DNA from: JACDHG01 sp963811585
Lineage (GTDB): Bacteria > Actinomycetota > Actinomycetes > Propionibacteriales > Nocardioidaceae
Assembly (NCBI GenBank): GCA_963811585.1
Contig: CAWERR010000006.1
Location: forward strand, 806,001 to 870,000
DNA: 64,000 bases
Reading direction: 5' to 3'
The notes under the pieces: generated by a model
What the model saw: the letters and a program-made list of their open reading frames with translations, nothing else
The model's database searches: none
What the model was told of the DNA's origin: nothing
Part shown: one piece after another, positions 34,145 through 44,107 of the stretch
How the letters are laid out: each line of letters starts with the position of its first letter
Position numbering within the stretch: the first letter of the stretch is position 1
Translations under genes and position numbers: made by a program

Positions 34145-35317
34145 GTGTCTGGAGATACTTACCCTGAGTCCCGTGAACCCGGGGATCAGACCCAGGTGCA
34201 CGTGTCAGCTCCAGATGTCGGTGATCTTGAAGAAGCCTTTGTCCTCAGCGCTTTGCGGTCCGGATGGGTCGCGCCAGCGGGTCCTGACTTAAGTGCGTTC
34301 GAAACTGAGTTGGCCGCGCGCTGCCAAAGAGAGCGGGCTGTCGCTCTGAGCTCCGGCACAGCAGCCCTCCATCTCGCCCTCCTCGAGCAGGGGGTGGGTC
34401 CCGGGAGCGTGGTGCTCGTCCCCACGATGACATTCATCGCAACTGCGAACGCAGTGCTTTACACGGGAGCAACCCCGGTCTTCATCGATTGCGAATTTGA
34501 TACAGGAAACCTCGACCCTCAGGTGCTTGATGAAGCCCTAACTGACCTTGCTCGAAGGAGCCTTGCAGTCTCTGCAGTCGTCACTGTTGATCTGCTGGGC
34601 AAGTGTGCCGACTATGACTCGATCAGGGCCATCTGCAACAGGCATGAAGTCCCGATTATCGAGGATGCTGCCGAGGCCATCGGCGCAGAGTTCGCCGGGG
34701 AGCCTGCCGGGTCCTTTGGCGTGGCCGCGGTTCTGTCCTTCAACGGCAACAAGATCATGACAACAAGTGGAGGCGGATGCCTCGTCACAGACGATCCAGT
34801 CTTGGCAGATCGCGTCCGGTACCGAAGCACCCAGGCACGTCTGCCCGTGAGCCACTACGAACACACCGAACTTGGTTTCAACTACCGGCTGAGCAATGTG
34901 CTGGCTGCTCTCGGACGCGCGCAGCTAGCGCGACTCGACGACATGATCAAACGTCGACGGGCGATACGAGACCACTACTCGGAACTCATCGGAGACCGAC
35001 CAGGCATAGAAATCTTTCAGCGCGACGACGACTCCCACGACAACTGCTGGCTCACCGCCCTGATCGTCAATCCCGATGAGGTGAGCTGGCACGTAAGCGA
35101 TTTGGAAGCCACGCTCGGGAAGCAGGCCATTGAGACTCGCCGGCTATGGAAGCCTATGCATCGTCAACCCATGTTTGCAGGCGCTCGTTCCTTCCTGACT
35201 GGGGCGAGCGATCGCCTGTTCGACCGTGGCCTGACGCTCCCGAGCGGTTCCGGCCTCACATCCGATCAGGTCGAACGAATTGACGTGGCCATCACCGATT
35301 TTCTTCGCGAGCGGTAG
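34145..35317 (+). CDS. DegT/PglE-type sugar aminotransferase
   Basis: A 390-residue PLP-dependent nucleotide-sugar aminotransferase. Landmarks are ALSSGTAALHLALLEQGVG (PLP phosphate site), VPTMTFIATANAVLYTGATP, the PLP-ring Asp in IIEDAAEAIGA, and the Schiff-base lysine in LSFNGNKIMTTSGGG. The C-terminal ARLPVSHYEHTELGFNYRLS motif is standard. With the neighbours it should aminate a UDP-4-keto-6-deoxy sugar, the PglE step of UDP-bacillosamine synthesis. GTG 34145 is chosen because of the -10 box; ATG 34106 is the alternative. The stop overlaps the next start by one base (TAGTG). Confidence 0.9.
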   Translation: MSGDTYPESREPGDQTQVHVSAPDVGDLEEAFVLSALRSGWVAPAGPDLSAFETELAARCQRERAVALSSGTAALHLALLEQGVGPGSVVLVPTMTFIATANAVLYTGATPVFIDCEFDTGNLDPQVLDEALTDLARRSLAVSAVVTVDLLGKCADYDSIRAICNRHEVPIIEDAAEAIGAEFAGEPAGSFGVAAVLSFNGNKIMTTSGGGCLVTDDPVLADRVRYRSTQARLPVSHYEHTELGFNYRLSNVLAALGRAQLARLDDMIKRRRAIRDHYSELIGDRPGIEIFQRDDDSHDNCWLTALIVNPDEVSWHVSDLEATLGKQAIETRRLWKPMHRQPMFAGARSFLTGASDRLFDRGLTLPSGSGLTSDQVERIDVAITDFLRER

Positions 35318-35955
35318 TGAGCGTCGTGACGCAGGCGTCGTATGACCACTGGAAGCGTGCGATAGATGTCTCGGTCGCGAGCCTGGGCTTGCTGCTCACA
35401 GCACCCCTGCAGTTCGCTATTGGCATCGCTGTCAGGAGAACCTTGGGGCCACCAGCCCTCTTTCGCCAGCAGCGTCCAGGCCTTCACGGCGAACCCTTTA
35501 CTCTCATCAAGTTCCGAACGATGCGTCCTGAAGGGCCCGACGCACGTGGGGTCGCGAGCGACAGCGCTCGCATCTCCAGGTTTGGCTCATGGCTGAGAGC
35601 AACAAGCTTGGACGAGCTTCCGACCCTATGGAACGTGCTCCGCGGTGACATGAGCATCGTTGGTCCTCGCCCGCTCTTAATGAGCTACCTGGAGCGTTAC
35701 AGTCCGGAACAATCTCGGCGCCATGAGGTGAAACCAGGCCTGACCGGCCTGGCGCAGATTCGGGGCCGTAACGCCCTCTCCTGGACAGACAAGTTCGCTG
35801 CCGACGTCGAGTACGTCGATAACCGGAGCTTGCAACTGGACGCACGCATTCTCGCCACGACATTCAGGTTGGTGCTCAGTGGGCGTGGTGTCACCGCTCA
35901 GAACGAGGCGACGACGCTCGAGTTCTTTGGTACCAACCCTGACGAGGGAAAGTAA
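35317..35955 (+). CDS. PglC-type initiating phosphosugar transferase
   Basis: A 212-residue monotopic phosphoglycosyl transferase that moves a phospho-sugar from the UDP-sugar to undecaprenyl phosphate and so starts the repeat unit. It has the N-terminal re-entrant helix (DVSVASLGLLLTAPLQ), PALFRQQRPGLHGEPFTLIK, FRTM, the catalytic Asp-Glu of TSLDELPTLWNVLRGDMS and IVGPRPLL, and KPGLTGLAQIRGRNALSW. Its short form, without extra transmembrane helices, is the PglC small class used with bacillosamine-type donors. Overlaps both neighbours by one base. Confidence 0.92.
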   Translation: MSVVTQASYDHWKRAIDVSVASLGLLLTAPLQFAIGIAVRRTLGPPALFRQQRPGLHGEPFTLIKFRTMRPEGPDARGVASDSARISRFGSWLRATSLDELPTLWNVLRGDMSIVGPRPLLMSYLERYSPEQSRRHEVKPGLTGLAQIRGRNALSWTDKFAADVEYVDNRSLQLDARILATTFRLVLSGRGVTAQNEATTLEFFGTNPDEGK

Positions 35956-36602
35956 TGCAACCAGTCGTGATATTTGGCTGTGGGGGGCAAGGAAGGGAAA
36001 TGGCCTCCCTGCTCGCAGAGCCCGCAGCCAGCCCGGGGCTCCCAGTCGAGGTGCTCGGGTTTGTCGACGACGCGCCCTCGCCCGACAACGCCCAGTTGGT
36101 CACGAAGTTGGGCTATCGGTTGCTGGGCGGCGCCGACCAAATCTCTGTGCTCCCGCCGCATACTGCCTATGTCATCGGGATTGCCGACGGTGCCACTCGT
36201 GAGCGCCTGGCCGCCATTGCAGACCAGGCAGGTTGGACCCCGCTGACCTTCATTCATTCCACCTCGTCTGTCGGTGAGACGTGCACGCTTGGTCCGGGCA
36301 CATTCGTGTGGCCAGGTGCTCGTCTCACCACGAACATCAGCGTCGGCCAACACGTTCACATCAATCAGAACGTCACCATCGGTCACGACACCGTGCTCGC
36401 AGACTTCGTCACCATCAATCCATCGGCAGCGGTTTCTGGCTCTGTGGCAATCGGCGAGCGCGCTCTCGTTGGTGCTGGCGCCGTTGTTCTCCAGGGCCGG
36501 CGCGTCGGTCAGGATGCCATCGTCGGCGCGAGTGCCTGTGTCACTCGTGACGTTGCTGATTCTGACATCGTCGTGGGCATCCCCGCGAGATCCCAAGAAT
36601 GA
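35955..36602 (+). CDS. PglD-type sugar N-acetyltransferase
   Basis: A 215-residue left-handed beta-helix acetyltransferase. The N-terminal part is a Rossmann-like domain (VVIFGCGGQGREMASLL, VLGFVDDAP), and the rest has hexapeptide repeats (HINQNVTIGHDTVLADFVTI, AVSGSVAIGERALVGAGAVV, DAIVGASACVTRDV). This is the NeuD/PglD pattern; the likely reaction acetylates the 4-amino group of the UDP-sugar made by the aminotransferase. Its TAATG start and ATGA end overlap its neighbours, so the operon is translationally coupled. Confidence 0.9.
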   Translation: MQPVVIFGCGGQGREMASLLAEPAASPGLPVEVLGFVDDAPSPDNAQLVTKLGYRLLGGADQISVLPPHTAYVIGIADGATRERLAAIADQAGWTPLTFIHSTSSVGETCTLGPGTFVWPGARLTTNISVGQHVHINQNVTIGHDTVLADFVTINPSAAVSGSVAIGERALVGAGAVVLQGRRVGQDAIVGASACVTRDVADSDIVVGIPARSQE

Positions 36603-37867
36603 CTGCACATACAGAGGAATCTCCGAACGAGAGGCCAGAAGGCAGCCTGGCCGAGCAGACACCGCCGATCGGTCATCGACGTAAGCCCGTCTGCGTTGTC
36701 TACATAGTCACTGCACCAATTAGCGCATGGATCTTTTTGGCAGGGCACTTGCAGTACCTGCGAGATAGCGGATACACGGTTCATCTCATCTCGTCACCTG
36801 GCGAACTGCTGGACAAGGTTGGCAGTCGCGAAGGAATACAGGTCCATCCGCTGTCCATGGAACGAGAGATCTCTCCATTCAATGACTTGGTTTCGTTGGT
36901 CAAGTTGTATAGAACCATCCGCAGAGTACGACCAGAGATAACTCATGTCGGCACCCCCAAGGCTGGCCTGCTTGGTGGGCTGGCGTGCCTTCTCGCTCGC
37001 GTCCCTGTGCGCGTCTATACGCTGCACGGTCTCCGGCTTGAAGGCGCTCACGGCGTAAGGCGCCTAGTTCTGCGTGCCATGGAATGGATCTCGTGTCATT
37101 TGGCGCACGCAGTGGTGTGCGTAAGTCCTAGTTTGCGCAGCCGAGCTGTTGGCATGCGGCTGGTGGCATCCCGACGTGCGCTCGTGCTGGCCAACGGCAG
37201 CACCAATGGTGTCTCCGTTGGCAAGTTTTCGACATCGATCGCCAGGTCAGAAGTGGCGCAAAAGGCTGCCAGCCGGCTTGGGATCGACTGCGACGCCCCT
37301 GTCCTCGGGTACGTCGGCCGGCTCACGCGCGCCAAGGGCATCGCCGAGCTTTGCAAGGCGCACGAGCAACTTCGTCTTGATCATCCGGGTGTCCAGTTGC
37401 TGCTGGTGGGTTGGATTGAGGAAGCCGATGGCCTAGGTGAGGAAACCCGGTCCTATCTGTCTGGGACTCCTGGCGTGTACTGCACTGGTTTCGTCGAGGA
37501 TGTGGCTCCCTTCTATGCCTTGATGGACATTCTTGTCCTTGCGACATATCGCGAAGGATTCCCAACGGCTCCATTAGAAGCTGCCGCAGCAGGGCTGCCG
37601 GTCGTGACGACGAAGGCGACTGGTGCCATAGACTCGGTAGTTGACGGTGTCACCGGAATTCTCGTGGACGCGGGCAACGTCTCTCAATTAGTGGCAGCTC
37701 TGCGTCGGCTGCTGGAGCAACCCGATCTTGCCAACGAGATGGGCGCGCAGGGGTTGCGGCGCGTTGAGGAGCAATTCTCCTCGGAACGTCTCTGGGAAGC
37801 GACGGACGCGCTTTACCAGCGAATGTTGGACGCTCGAGTGGATAGAAGGGAAAACAGACGAGGATGA
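36599..37867 (+). CDS. GT4 glycosyltransferase (PglA-like)
   Basis: A 422-residue GT-B retaining glycosyltransferase. The N-terminal domain has YIVTAPISAWIFLAGHLQYL and THVGTPKAGLLGGLACLL; the C-terminal GT4 domain has VLGYVGRLTRAKGIAEL and the donor-binding EGFPTAPLEAAAAGLPVVTT (E-x7-E). It resembles PglA and other GT4 enzymes that add the second sugar to lipid-linked bacillosamine. Base composition is visibly lower in GC (about 53% in sampled 60-base lines) than the backbone, consistent with transfer. Confidence 0.88.
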   Translation: MTAHTEESPNERPEGSLAEQTPPIGHRRKPVCVVYIVTAPISAWIFLAGHLQYLRDSGYTVHLISSPGELLDKVGSREGIQVHPLSMEREISPFNDLVSLVKLYRTIRRVRPEITHVGTPKAGLLGGLACLLARVPVRVYTLHGLRLEGAHGVRRLVLRAMEWISCHLAHAVVCVSPSLRSRAVGMRLVASRRALVLANGSTNGVSVGKFSTSIARSEVAQKAASRLGIDCDAPVLGYVGRLTRAKGIAELCKAHEQLRLDHPGVQLLLVGWIEEADGLGEETRSYLSGTPGVYCTGFVEDVAPFYALMDILVLATYREGFPTAPLEAAAAGLPVVTTKATGAIDSVVDGVTGILVDAGNVSQLVAALRRLLEQPDLANEMGAQGLRRVEEQFSSERLWEATDALYQRMLDARVDRRENRRG

Positions 37868-39136
37868 CAGACAGCCGCGGGAAACTCGTCGTCGTGGGGC
37901 AGGGCTATGTCGGGCTCCCACTTGCAATGCGCGCTGTCGAGGTTGGATGGGATGTTGTCGGCATCGACCTGGACGGGGGTCGCATAAAGCGGCTTGCGAG
38001 CGGCGACTCGTATGTCGAAGACATCCCTTCCGAGGAGGTGGCTTCGGCGCTAACGACTGGACGGTACCGGCCAACACATGAGTACGTGGACGGCGCTGGG
38101 TTTGACGTTGTCGTGATCACGGTTCCTACTCCGTTGCGTGAAGGAAATCCTGACCTTTCCTACGTCGAGAACGCGAGTCGGTCACTTGGCCCACTAATCC
38201 GACCCGGAGCTACGGTCATCCTTGAGTCGACCACGTATCCAGGTACGACTGAGGAGCGCCGTCGCTCCTCTGCTGGAAGCTGGATCTGGTCTCACGGCCG
38301 GCAGCGACTTTCATCTTGGATACAGCCCGGAGCGCATCGACCCCGGGAACCAGACCTGGACGCTAGTCACCACCCCGAAGGTTGTATCGGGCGTGAATGC
38401 CCCGTCGCTGGAGGCCGTCCAAGGCTTCTACGACACGCTTGTCGATCGAACCGTTCCGGTCTCGTCGCCCAAGGAAGCCGAACTTTCGAAACTCATCGAG
38501 AACACTTTCCGGCATGTCAACATCGCGCTCATCAACGAGCTAGCAGTGTTTGCTCGCGGCCTGGGGATCGACATCTGGGAGTCAATCGACGCGGCGTCCA
38601 CCAAGCCATTCGGTTTTATGCCCTTCACTCCCGGCCCCGGAGTGGGTGGCCACTGTCTGCCGATCGATCCGTCGTACTTGTCATGGCAAGTGAAGCGGAG
38701 TCTCGGCCAGCCATTTCGCTTCGTGGAACTTGCCAATGACGTCAATGACCACATGCCCGACTACGTCGTGCGTCGCGCCGTCTCCCTGCTCAATGACAAG
38801 AAGTTGGCGGTCAACGGAACTCGGATCCTCCTGCTCGGGCTCGCATACAAGAAGAACAGCAGCGATGCCCGTGAATCACCCGCGCTTCGAGTCGCCGAGC
38901 TGCTGCTGGACATGGGGGCCGAGGTCCATGGCGTGGATCCCCACATCGAGGAAGGCGGCCACCTACCTACACGCCTGCGTCGTGTTGGTCTAGACGCCAA
39001 TGAAGTGGCAAGCGCAGGGCTCGTTGTAGTCCTGACCGACCACGACGCCTTCGACTTCGACCTCGTGGCCGCCAACGCATCAACCATCCTCGACTGCCGG
39101 CGGGTGCCGCAGCTGAGTGCCGCCGAACGCCTCTGA
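37864..39136 (+). pseudogene. nucleotide-sugar 6-dehydrogenase (UDP-GlcA/ManNAcA type), one frameshift
   Basis: About 424 codons. The Rossmann start KLVVVGQGYVGLPLAMRA, SSLGP-like NAD segments and TVILESTTYPGTTEE are in one frame; an extra C at 38259-38260 shifts the rest, which continues with VAPLLEAGSGL, GYSPERIDPGN, KLIENTFRHVNIALINELAV, and the catalytic Cys loop GPGVGGHCLPIDPSYL. This family oxidises C6 of a UDP-hexose or UDP-HexNAc to the uronate, supplying an acidic sugar. ATG 37864 overlaps the upstream stop (ATGA). Probably a sequencing error, as the family motifs are intact. Confidence 0.88.
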
Positions 39137-39175
39137 GCGACCACCCTCCACCCCACGCCTTGACGAGCGCCCGCG

Positions 39176-40276
39176 CTATGTCTGCTGGACGAGCCCCACA
39201 AGTTGCCTTGCACGCGAATCCCAAGACCATGTCTCCACGCCGAGACCGTGGTCGCCCTCGGCCGCCAGGGCTGCCTCGATTGCGTCGGCGCAGCTCGCTG
39301 GGTCGCCGGGGTGGTAGGCATGCACGGCGTCATGCACGGGCGAGTTCACGACGCCGTCGAGATCAGTCGCGACCACTCTCAAGCCTGAGGCAACGTACTC
39401 GTAGAGCTTCAAGGGTGAGCCCACCGCTTCAAGCTCCTCGTGCTTGCGCCGTAAAGGCAGCAACCCGACCCGGGCACGTTGGATCTCGCGACGCACTGTG
39501 GCGTTGTCGACCCACCCGGAGAACACAACCAGGTCGTCGATACCCAGCGTCTTAGCCTGCAACTCCAGTTCGCTGCGCCGGACTCCGTCACCGAGGATGA
39601 CACAGTCAAGAGCGGTGCCCTTGTCACGGAGGAGCCGTATCGCGTCGAGCAGAACGTCCACTTCGTACCAAGGGGTCAGCGCACCGACGAACAGCAATGG
39701 CAGGGCACGATCCTTCTCTGCCACGTTGACCGCGGCGGCAGGATCGGCACCATTAGGCACGACCTCACATCGACAACCGGGCACCCGGTCTCTGGTGTAG
39801 GTCACGAGAGCAGGGGTCACCGCTATCACCAGATGCGCCGACCGCGCCTGGACCCGCATGAGGAGATCAGCCAGCCGAGCCACCGACTTCGATCCGAAGT
39901 TGGCTTCCATCTCCTCACGGATAGGTCCGTTTATCTCGAGAACCACGGTCTTGCTGACGAGCCGCGCCAGCACGAGACCGAAGCCGAAGATCGACTGGCG
40001 CGCCATCCAGATATCGACGCGCTGGCCGGTAACCCACCACTTGAGGACAAGGAAGATTCGGCTCAACTCGTAGCTGAATTGCCTGGCGGTTCTGCCACCT
40101 ACCCACCGGAGCTCTACTGTCTCGAACGGCACTTCGCTGGCGCCAACAGCAGAGCCCTTGGGCAGGACATGGATCACCTGTACGCCCGCCCGCGTCAGGC
40201 CATCTGACATGCCGGCAAGATGGCGCGCACCGCCTCCGACACCCGGAAACAAGGCGCCGTCGTAGACCAGCTTCAT
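39176..40276 (-). CDS. GT4 glycosyltransferase
   Basis: A 366-residue GT-B glycosyltransferase, last gene of the minus-strand operon. Landmarks are LVYDGALFPGVGGGARHLAG, VLEINGPIREEM, EVVPNGADPAAAV, PLLFVGALTPWYEVDVLLDA, LGIDDLVVFSGWVD and the acceptor/donor region GSPLKLYEYVASGLRVVATD. ATG 40276 overlaps the upstream sulfotransferase stop. It would add a further sugar of the repeat unit; donor unknown. Converges on the dehydrogenase gene with a 39-base gap. Confidence 0.87.
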   Translation of the reverse strand: MKLVYDGALFPGVGGGARHLAGMSDGLTRAGVQVIHVLPKGSAVGASEVPFETVELRWVGGRTARQFSYELSRIFLVLKWWVTGQRVDIWMARQSIFGFGLVLARLVSKTVVLEINGPIREEMEANFGSKSVARLADLLMRVQARSAHLVIAVTPALVTYTRDRVPGCRCEVVPNGADPAAAVNVAEKDRALPLLFVGALTPWYEVDVLLDAIRLLRDKGTALDCVILGDGVRRSELELQAKTLGIDDLVVFSGWVDNATVRREIQRARVGLLPLRRKHEELEAVGSPLKLYEYVASGLRVVATDLDGVVNSPVHDAVHAYHPGDPASCADAIEAALAAEGDHGLGVETWSWDSRARQLVGLVQQT

Positions 40277-41128
40277 AAGGCCAGTCCCATCGCCGAAGCA
40301 ACGGCGCCACACTCACTTGCCACGGCTGCAGTGACCTCGGCCGAGACGGGCTCACGGGACTTGGATTGATGTATGTGCAAGTCCTGCACGTGTGTCCGTA
40401 GTTCCGGCGTCATGGCCACTCGAAGGCCAAGCCCTTCAAGCTGTCCAAGCGTTTTCACAGGTTGCTCGACGAAGGCGTCGTAGTGGAGCAGCATGGACCG
40501 CGGGGCATATTCGGTGAGATCAGCCATCGCGGTGCCAACTTGCCGAGCCCAGTGTCGCGCCGCGACCTCCGCTTGAGACATGGCCTCTTCCCTCGCGTAC
40601 TGCTGTGTTGTTCGACCGTCCCACCACAAGATCATGTCTCCCCAGAAGTCGGTACGCAGCAACGAGCTCACGACGTGCGCGGGGTGTCGCAACACGTGAA
40701 GGAACGCGGCTTCGGGGAAGGTGTGGACGAGGATGGGGGATCCTGCCGCACGACGCCGTGTTCTTGACGGCGACCGTGCGTGCGTTGGCGTGGTGGCGTA
40801 TGGATGCGAGTCTGCGTCCAAGCCGATCCATGTGCAGTGCGCCAGCCTCCGCCGGCCCCACCGACCGTCCTAGGGCGGCCTGGAAGTCCTGGGTCAGCCC
40901 GGCTTCAACAAAGAGGGCAGTCGATTCAGATGATGGGCGAACCCAGGCTGCTGGGCCGAGACCGTGACGTGCGAGTCGAGTCGCCAATCCAGTCAGCTTA
41001 GGTGCTCGGCCGGCAAGACGAGGAACCGTCGCCACGTCGTCGAGATAACCAATCGCCTCGAGCACGATGGTCGTGCCTGAGCGGCCTGAACCGACAACAA
41101 AGAGCTCCGGCGGTGCCTCCGTGGTCAT
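40273..41128 (-). pseudogene. sulfotransferase 1, one frameshift
   Basis: About 285 codons of a PAPS-dependent sulfotransferase. The 5'-phosphosulfate-binding loop is VVGSGRSGTTIVLEAIG; the 3'-phosphate-binding segment is FLHVLRHPAHVVSSLLRTD. An extra G in the GGGGG at 40735-40739 breaks the frame between VKNTASCGRIP and ILVHTFPEAAF. It is a soluble protein acting on a nucleotide- or lipid-linked saccharide in the cytoplasm, or on another acceptor. ATG 41128 overlaps the upstream stop (ATGA). Confidence 0.83.
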
Positions 41129-41886
41129 GGCATCTCATTGCCGTCGAGCGACGCGTGCCTGCCGCGATTGCCCGCGATCATGTGCTCGTAGGTAGGAAGT
41201 TGACTCGATTGGGCCGCGGCCACCGACACTTCGTTGAGAGTGGTCTTCGCGAGTGATACCCCGAGTGACCGAGCACAACGTGCTGCCGCGAACTGCGCTA
41301 AAGCCCGACTCGTCCTCACGGCGAAAGCCGCGCGCCATTGGGACACTGGCCGCGCTCGTCGGGCGTGAGCCGCGCGGTAGGAAGAAGTCACGTCGCGCGC
41401 GGGGCGCCAGGCAAGGTGCAGCTCGACGGTCAAGCCTGCGGCGTGGAGAAGTCGTGGGCGATTCGCTGTCAGCCGTGTCGTCTTAGAGATATCGACGATA
41501 GCCGAGTCGGCCACGTCGGCGAGAACCCGAATCCCTTTATCGAAGGGCACCCCCGGGTAGTGCTCGCTGAAAGCACACGATGCCACCCACTTACGAAGCA
41601 GGCGCTGAGGCACGAACAGGCCTGGGAAGGCCTCCATGACACGACGCCTTCCATTCCGCATTTGCGGCCGGCCATCGTTCAGGTCGGTGAGGCGTCGATG
41701 CACTTCTGCCCAGTAGACGCATTCCGGATAAGGGCTGCCACAGGAACACTGACCTCTGGCAAGGAATTGAGAGGAGGAGAGCCTGCTGATTTCGCCAACA
41801 GCCAAAGCTTGGCCCTGGACGGCGAGAATGCGCCCCAGAAGAGTGGATCCCGATCGCCCATACCCGCAGACGTAGATCACCTTCAA
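41125..41886 (-). CDS. sulfotransferase 2
   Basis: A 253-residue sulfotransferase-fold protein. VIYVCGYGRSGSTLLGRIL is the 5'-PSB loop; LHLAWRPARDVTSSYRAAH supplies the 3'-PB segment, in which Arg is kept but the usual RHP is RP. A Cys-rich stretch (CSCGSPYPECVYW) is unusual for the family and may bind a metal or form disulfides. TTG 41886 with AAGGAG upstream and TTGA overlap with the flippase stop is the likely start. Confidence 0.82.
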   Translation of the reverse strand: MKVIYVCGYGRSGSTLLGRILAVQGQALAVGEISRLSSSQFLARGQCSCGSPYPECVYWAEVHRRLTDLNDGRPQMRNGRRRVMEAFPGLFVPQRLLRKWVASCAFSEHYPGVPFDKGIRVLADVADSAIVDISKTTRLTANRPRLLHAAGLTVELHLAWRPARDVTSSYRAAHARRARPVSQWRAAFAVRTSRALAQFAAARCARSLGVSLAKTTLNEVSVAAAQSSQLPTYEHMIAGNRGRHASLDGNEMP

Positions 41887-43136
41887 GCCGCTCTCCTTCT
41901 GGCGTTGACGCCCCGCAGCGTGAGCGCAAGCAACAGCGAGTATGCGACCACCGTATACGCGGCGAAGACTGCGATCGCTGTCAAAAGATCCGCTTCGGTT
42001 TGGCTTGCCCAGACGAAGATGAGCAACAGCCCGGCCAGACGCCCGACATTCCACAGCAGCCTGACCAACTCCATGTGAAGGGCCAACAAGATGTTCGAGA
42101 ATGACGTGGCCACCATCTGGGCGACCGCGGTTGGCGTGAGCAGGACGACCATCCAGGCAATGTGCGGGTACCCGGGCCCGACTAGGAGCGATACGACAGG
42201 GGCCATGGCGAAGCCCACCAGGAGAAGTACGACTGCGACGACCTTCGCTTTGCGTAGCCAGGCAGACATGAGCGCGGCGATTCGGTCCGGCGTCTCCCGA
42301 GCGACAAGGGCGTAACTCACTTCACTGACCGATGTGGCGACGAGTTGGGTTGGGATCATGAGCAGCCGCCTAGCCAAATAGAACGCGCCGCCAGCCGGTG
42401 CGCCAAAGAGCGCCGAAATGCCGACGAGCGGCAATGCCAGTCCCAGGTTGGACATCACGGCACTCGTTCCGACACTGCCTGCGAACCGCCCCAGTCGCTC
42501 CTCCCTGAATACTGTCCCCACACTGTCCGCGTCCCTGCTTCGCCGCATGCGAATCAAAGAAGGTGTGACAACGGTCGCCGCGACCAGGTTGCCTATCGCA
42601 TACGTCGCCACCAGCACCCAAACCTCGGGAAGGACGAGGCAACCGATTATCTGGGCGACGCCAGTGACCACACCATTGCTCAAGCGGACGTAGGCCAATC
42701 CCTGGTAATTCTGGGCAGCGAGCGCGACAAACGACGCCACATTGCAAAGACACAGCGTGGCGATCAGTAGCGCAGTGGCCGCCATGTCACGGAAACTGCC
42801 GCTTCCAGTGAGCCAGAACACGATGCCAGCCGCTAACGGGCTGAGTACGGTGCCGGTGCTCAGGACAAGCCGAGTGATCACCCAACGTCGCCCTGCGGGC
42901 AACCGGGGAAGAACCTGTTCGAGTCGACCAGTAAGCAGGATTGCAGCGACTTGGCTGTAGGCCAAGATCAGAGCGAAGGTCCCAAACTGAGATGGCGAGC
43001 AGAGTCGCGCGACGAGCGGCAGGGACGCCGCCATCGCTAACTGCCCGAGCGCAGACCCGCCCACGACAGAGCCAAATGGCCCAAGTCGCCGACGGCGGAT
43101 TCCATCGGGTCCCGTGGGAGCTTCGCTTAGGTTCAT
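41883..43136 (-). CDS. Wzx-type oligosaccharide flippase
   Basis: A 417-residue polytopic membrane protein with about 12 hydrophobic helices, of the MATE/Wzx-like lipopolysaccharide transporter group. The start is MNLSEAPTGPDGIRRRRLGP, followed by SVVGGSALGQLAMAASLPLV; later FGTFALILAYSQVAAILLT and PLVGISALFGAPAGGAFYLA recall Wzx flippases. It would turn the lipid-linked repeat unit to the outer face. ATG 43136 overlaps the upstream stop (ATGA). Confidence 0.87.
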   Translation of the reverse strand: MNLSEAPTGPDGIRRRRLGPFGSVVGGSALGQLAMAASLPLVARLCSPSQFGTFALILAYSQVAAILLTGRLEQVLPRLPAGRRWVITRLVLSTGTVLSPLAAGIVFWLTGSGSFRDMAATALLIATLCLCNVASFVALAAQNYQGLAYVRLSNGVVTGVAQIIGCLVLPEVWVLVATYAIGNLVAATVVTPSLIRMRRSRDADSVGTVFREERLGRFAGSVGTSAVMSNLGLALPLVGISALFGAPAGGAFYLARRLLMIPTQLVATSVSEVSYALVARETPDRIAALMSAWLRKAKVVAVVLLLVGFAMAPVVSLLVGPGYPHIAWMVVLLTPTAVAQMVATSFSNILLALHMELVRLLWNVGRLAGLLLIFVWASQTEADLLTAIAVFAAYTVVAYSLLLALTLRGVNARRRAA

Positions 43137-44107
43137 GCACGCATCATGCGACCGATGGTGCGAAGGTGGCGCCAACTTCGCGCCACGTTGAAGGCAGCGA
43201 GCCTCAGGGCTGCATCGGTCTCCGACACCTTTGGGAGAGCACCTGCCGGTCCCGCGTAGCCAAGCGGCTCAGCGGTCGCTCGCACCAGAGCCCACACTCG
43301 CTCTGCGTCACGCTCGCTCAGTTCCTGACTCCAGTCCCGAGTGGCAGCCAGAGGTTGCGATAGGCGGCTATGCCCGGCGGGGTGGATGTTCTCCTTGGTG
43401 ATCTGCTCAGCTCGGTCACTGAAGCGCAACATGTCCGCGTGCGCATCCACCCCTAGATGGGCCGACATGCGCGCAACGGACGCAGTCGGAGCTTCCACGA
43501 GGTCTTCCAGTCGGACAACGAGGAGGGTTTCGGGTGGCAGAGACGCACCCGCTGCGGAACGGATGCCTCGGAGCCAGAGCCATCCACTAGCGAGCGGATC
43601 ATTTGGCCCCCAGGCCTGACGCGCCAGCGAAGCGACGACGTCCAGCGGATGCCGCACCACATGGATGAACTTTGCACCGTGAAACGTCCGCGAGAGCAAA
43701 GGGAGGTGTTCGACGTATCCTGGGGTTTTGTCCCCGACGACTGCCGTTGGCCGACCGTCGGCAAACGCCTCATAAATGCGGGAGACCGCCTCGGCCGGAG
43801 ATTGAGGCGGACGCTCGCTGAGTCGCTGCTTCACCATCGGAGGGTTCAATCCCGCTCGGCGAAGCCGTCCATTCGCAAAGGAGAGGCGCGTAAAGGCATC
43901 ACTCCGAACACCGTGAGGTCCCCACCACACGTGCTTGAGCCGCAACAGCGATGGCAGAAATCCTGTTTCCGGTGGGATCTCGAGCTGGGGATGGCCAAGG
44001 AGAATCGCCCGGGTCAGGGTGGTGCCTGACCTTCCAACGCCCACGACGAAGAAACGTGGGAATACCGCCGCCTCTGTCTGCGGTGGAGGCAGAGGAACGG
44101 GGGTCAC
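43133..44107 (-). CDS. sulfotransferase 3
   Basis: A 324-residue sulfotransferase with PRFFVVGVGRSGTTLTRAIL (5'-PSB) and FIHVVRHPLDVVASLARQAW (3'-PB). An EIPPETGFLPSLL segment and VVGDKTPGYVEHLPLL are typical of bacterial heparan- or glycolipid-type sulfotransferases. GTG 44107 overlaps the polymerase stop (GTGA); the longer open frame upstream is antisense noise. Third such gene in the locus. Confidence 0.87.
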   Translation of the reverse strand: MTPVPLPPPQTEAAVFPRFFVVGVGRSGTTLTRAILLGHPQLEIPPETGFLPSLLRLKHVWWGPHGVRSDAFTRLSFANGRLRRAGLNPPMVKQRLSERPPQSPAEAVSRIYEAFADGRPTAVVGDKTPGYVEHLPLLSRTFHGAKFIHVVRHPLDVVASLARQAWGPNDPLASGWLWLRGIRSAAGASLPPETLLVVRLEDLVEAPTASVARMSAHLGVDAHADMLRFSDRAEQITKENIHPAGHSRLSQPLAATRDWSQELSERDAERVWALVRATAEPLGYAGPAGALPKVSETDAALRLAAFNVARSWRHLRTIGRMMRA

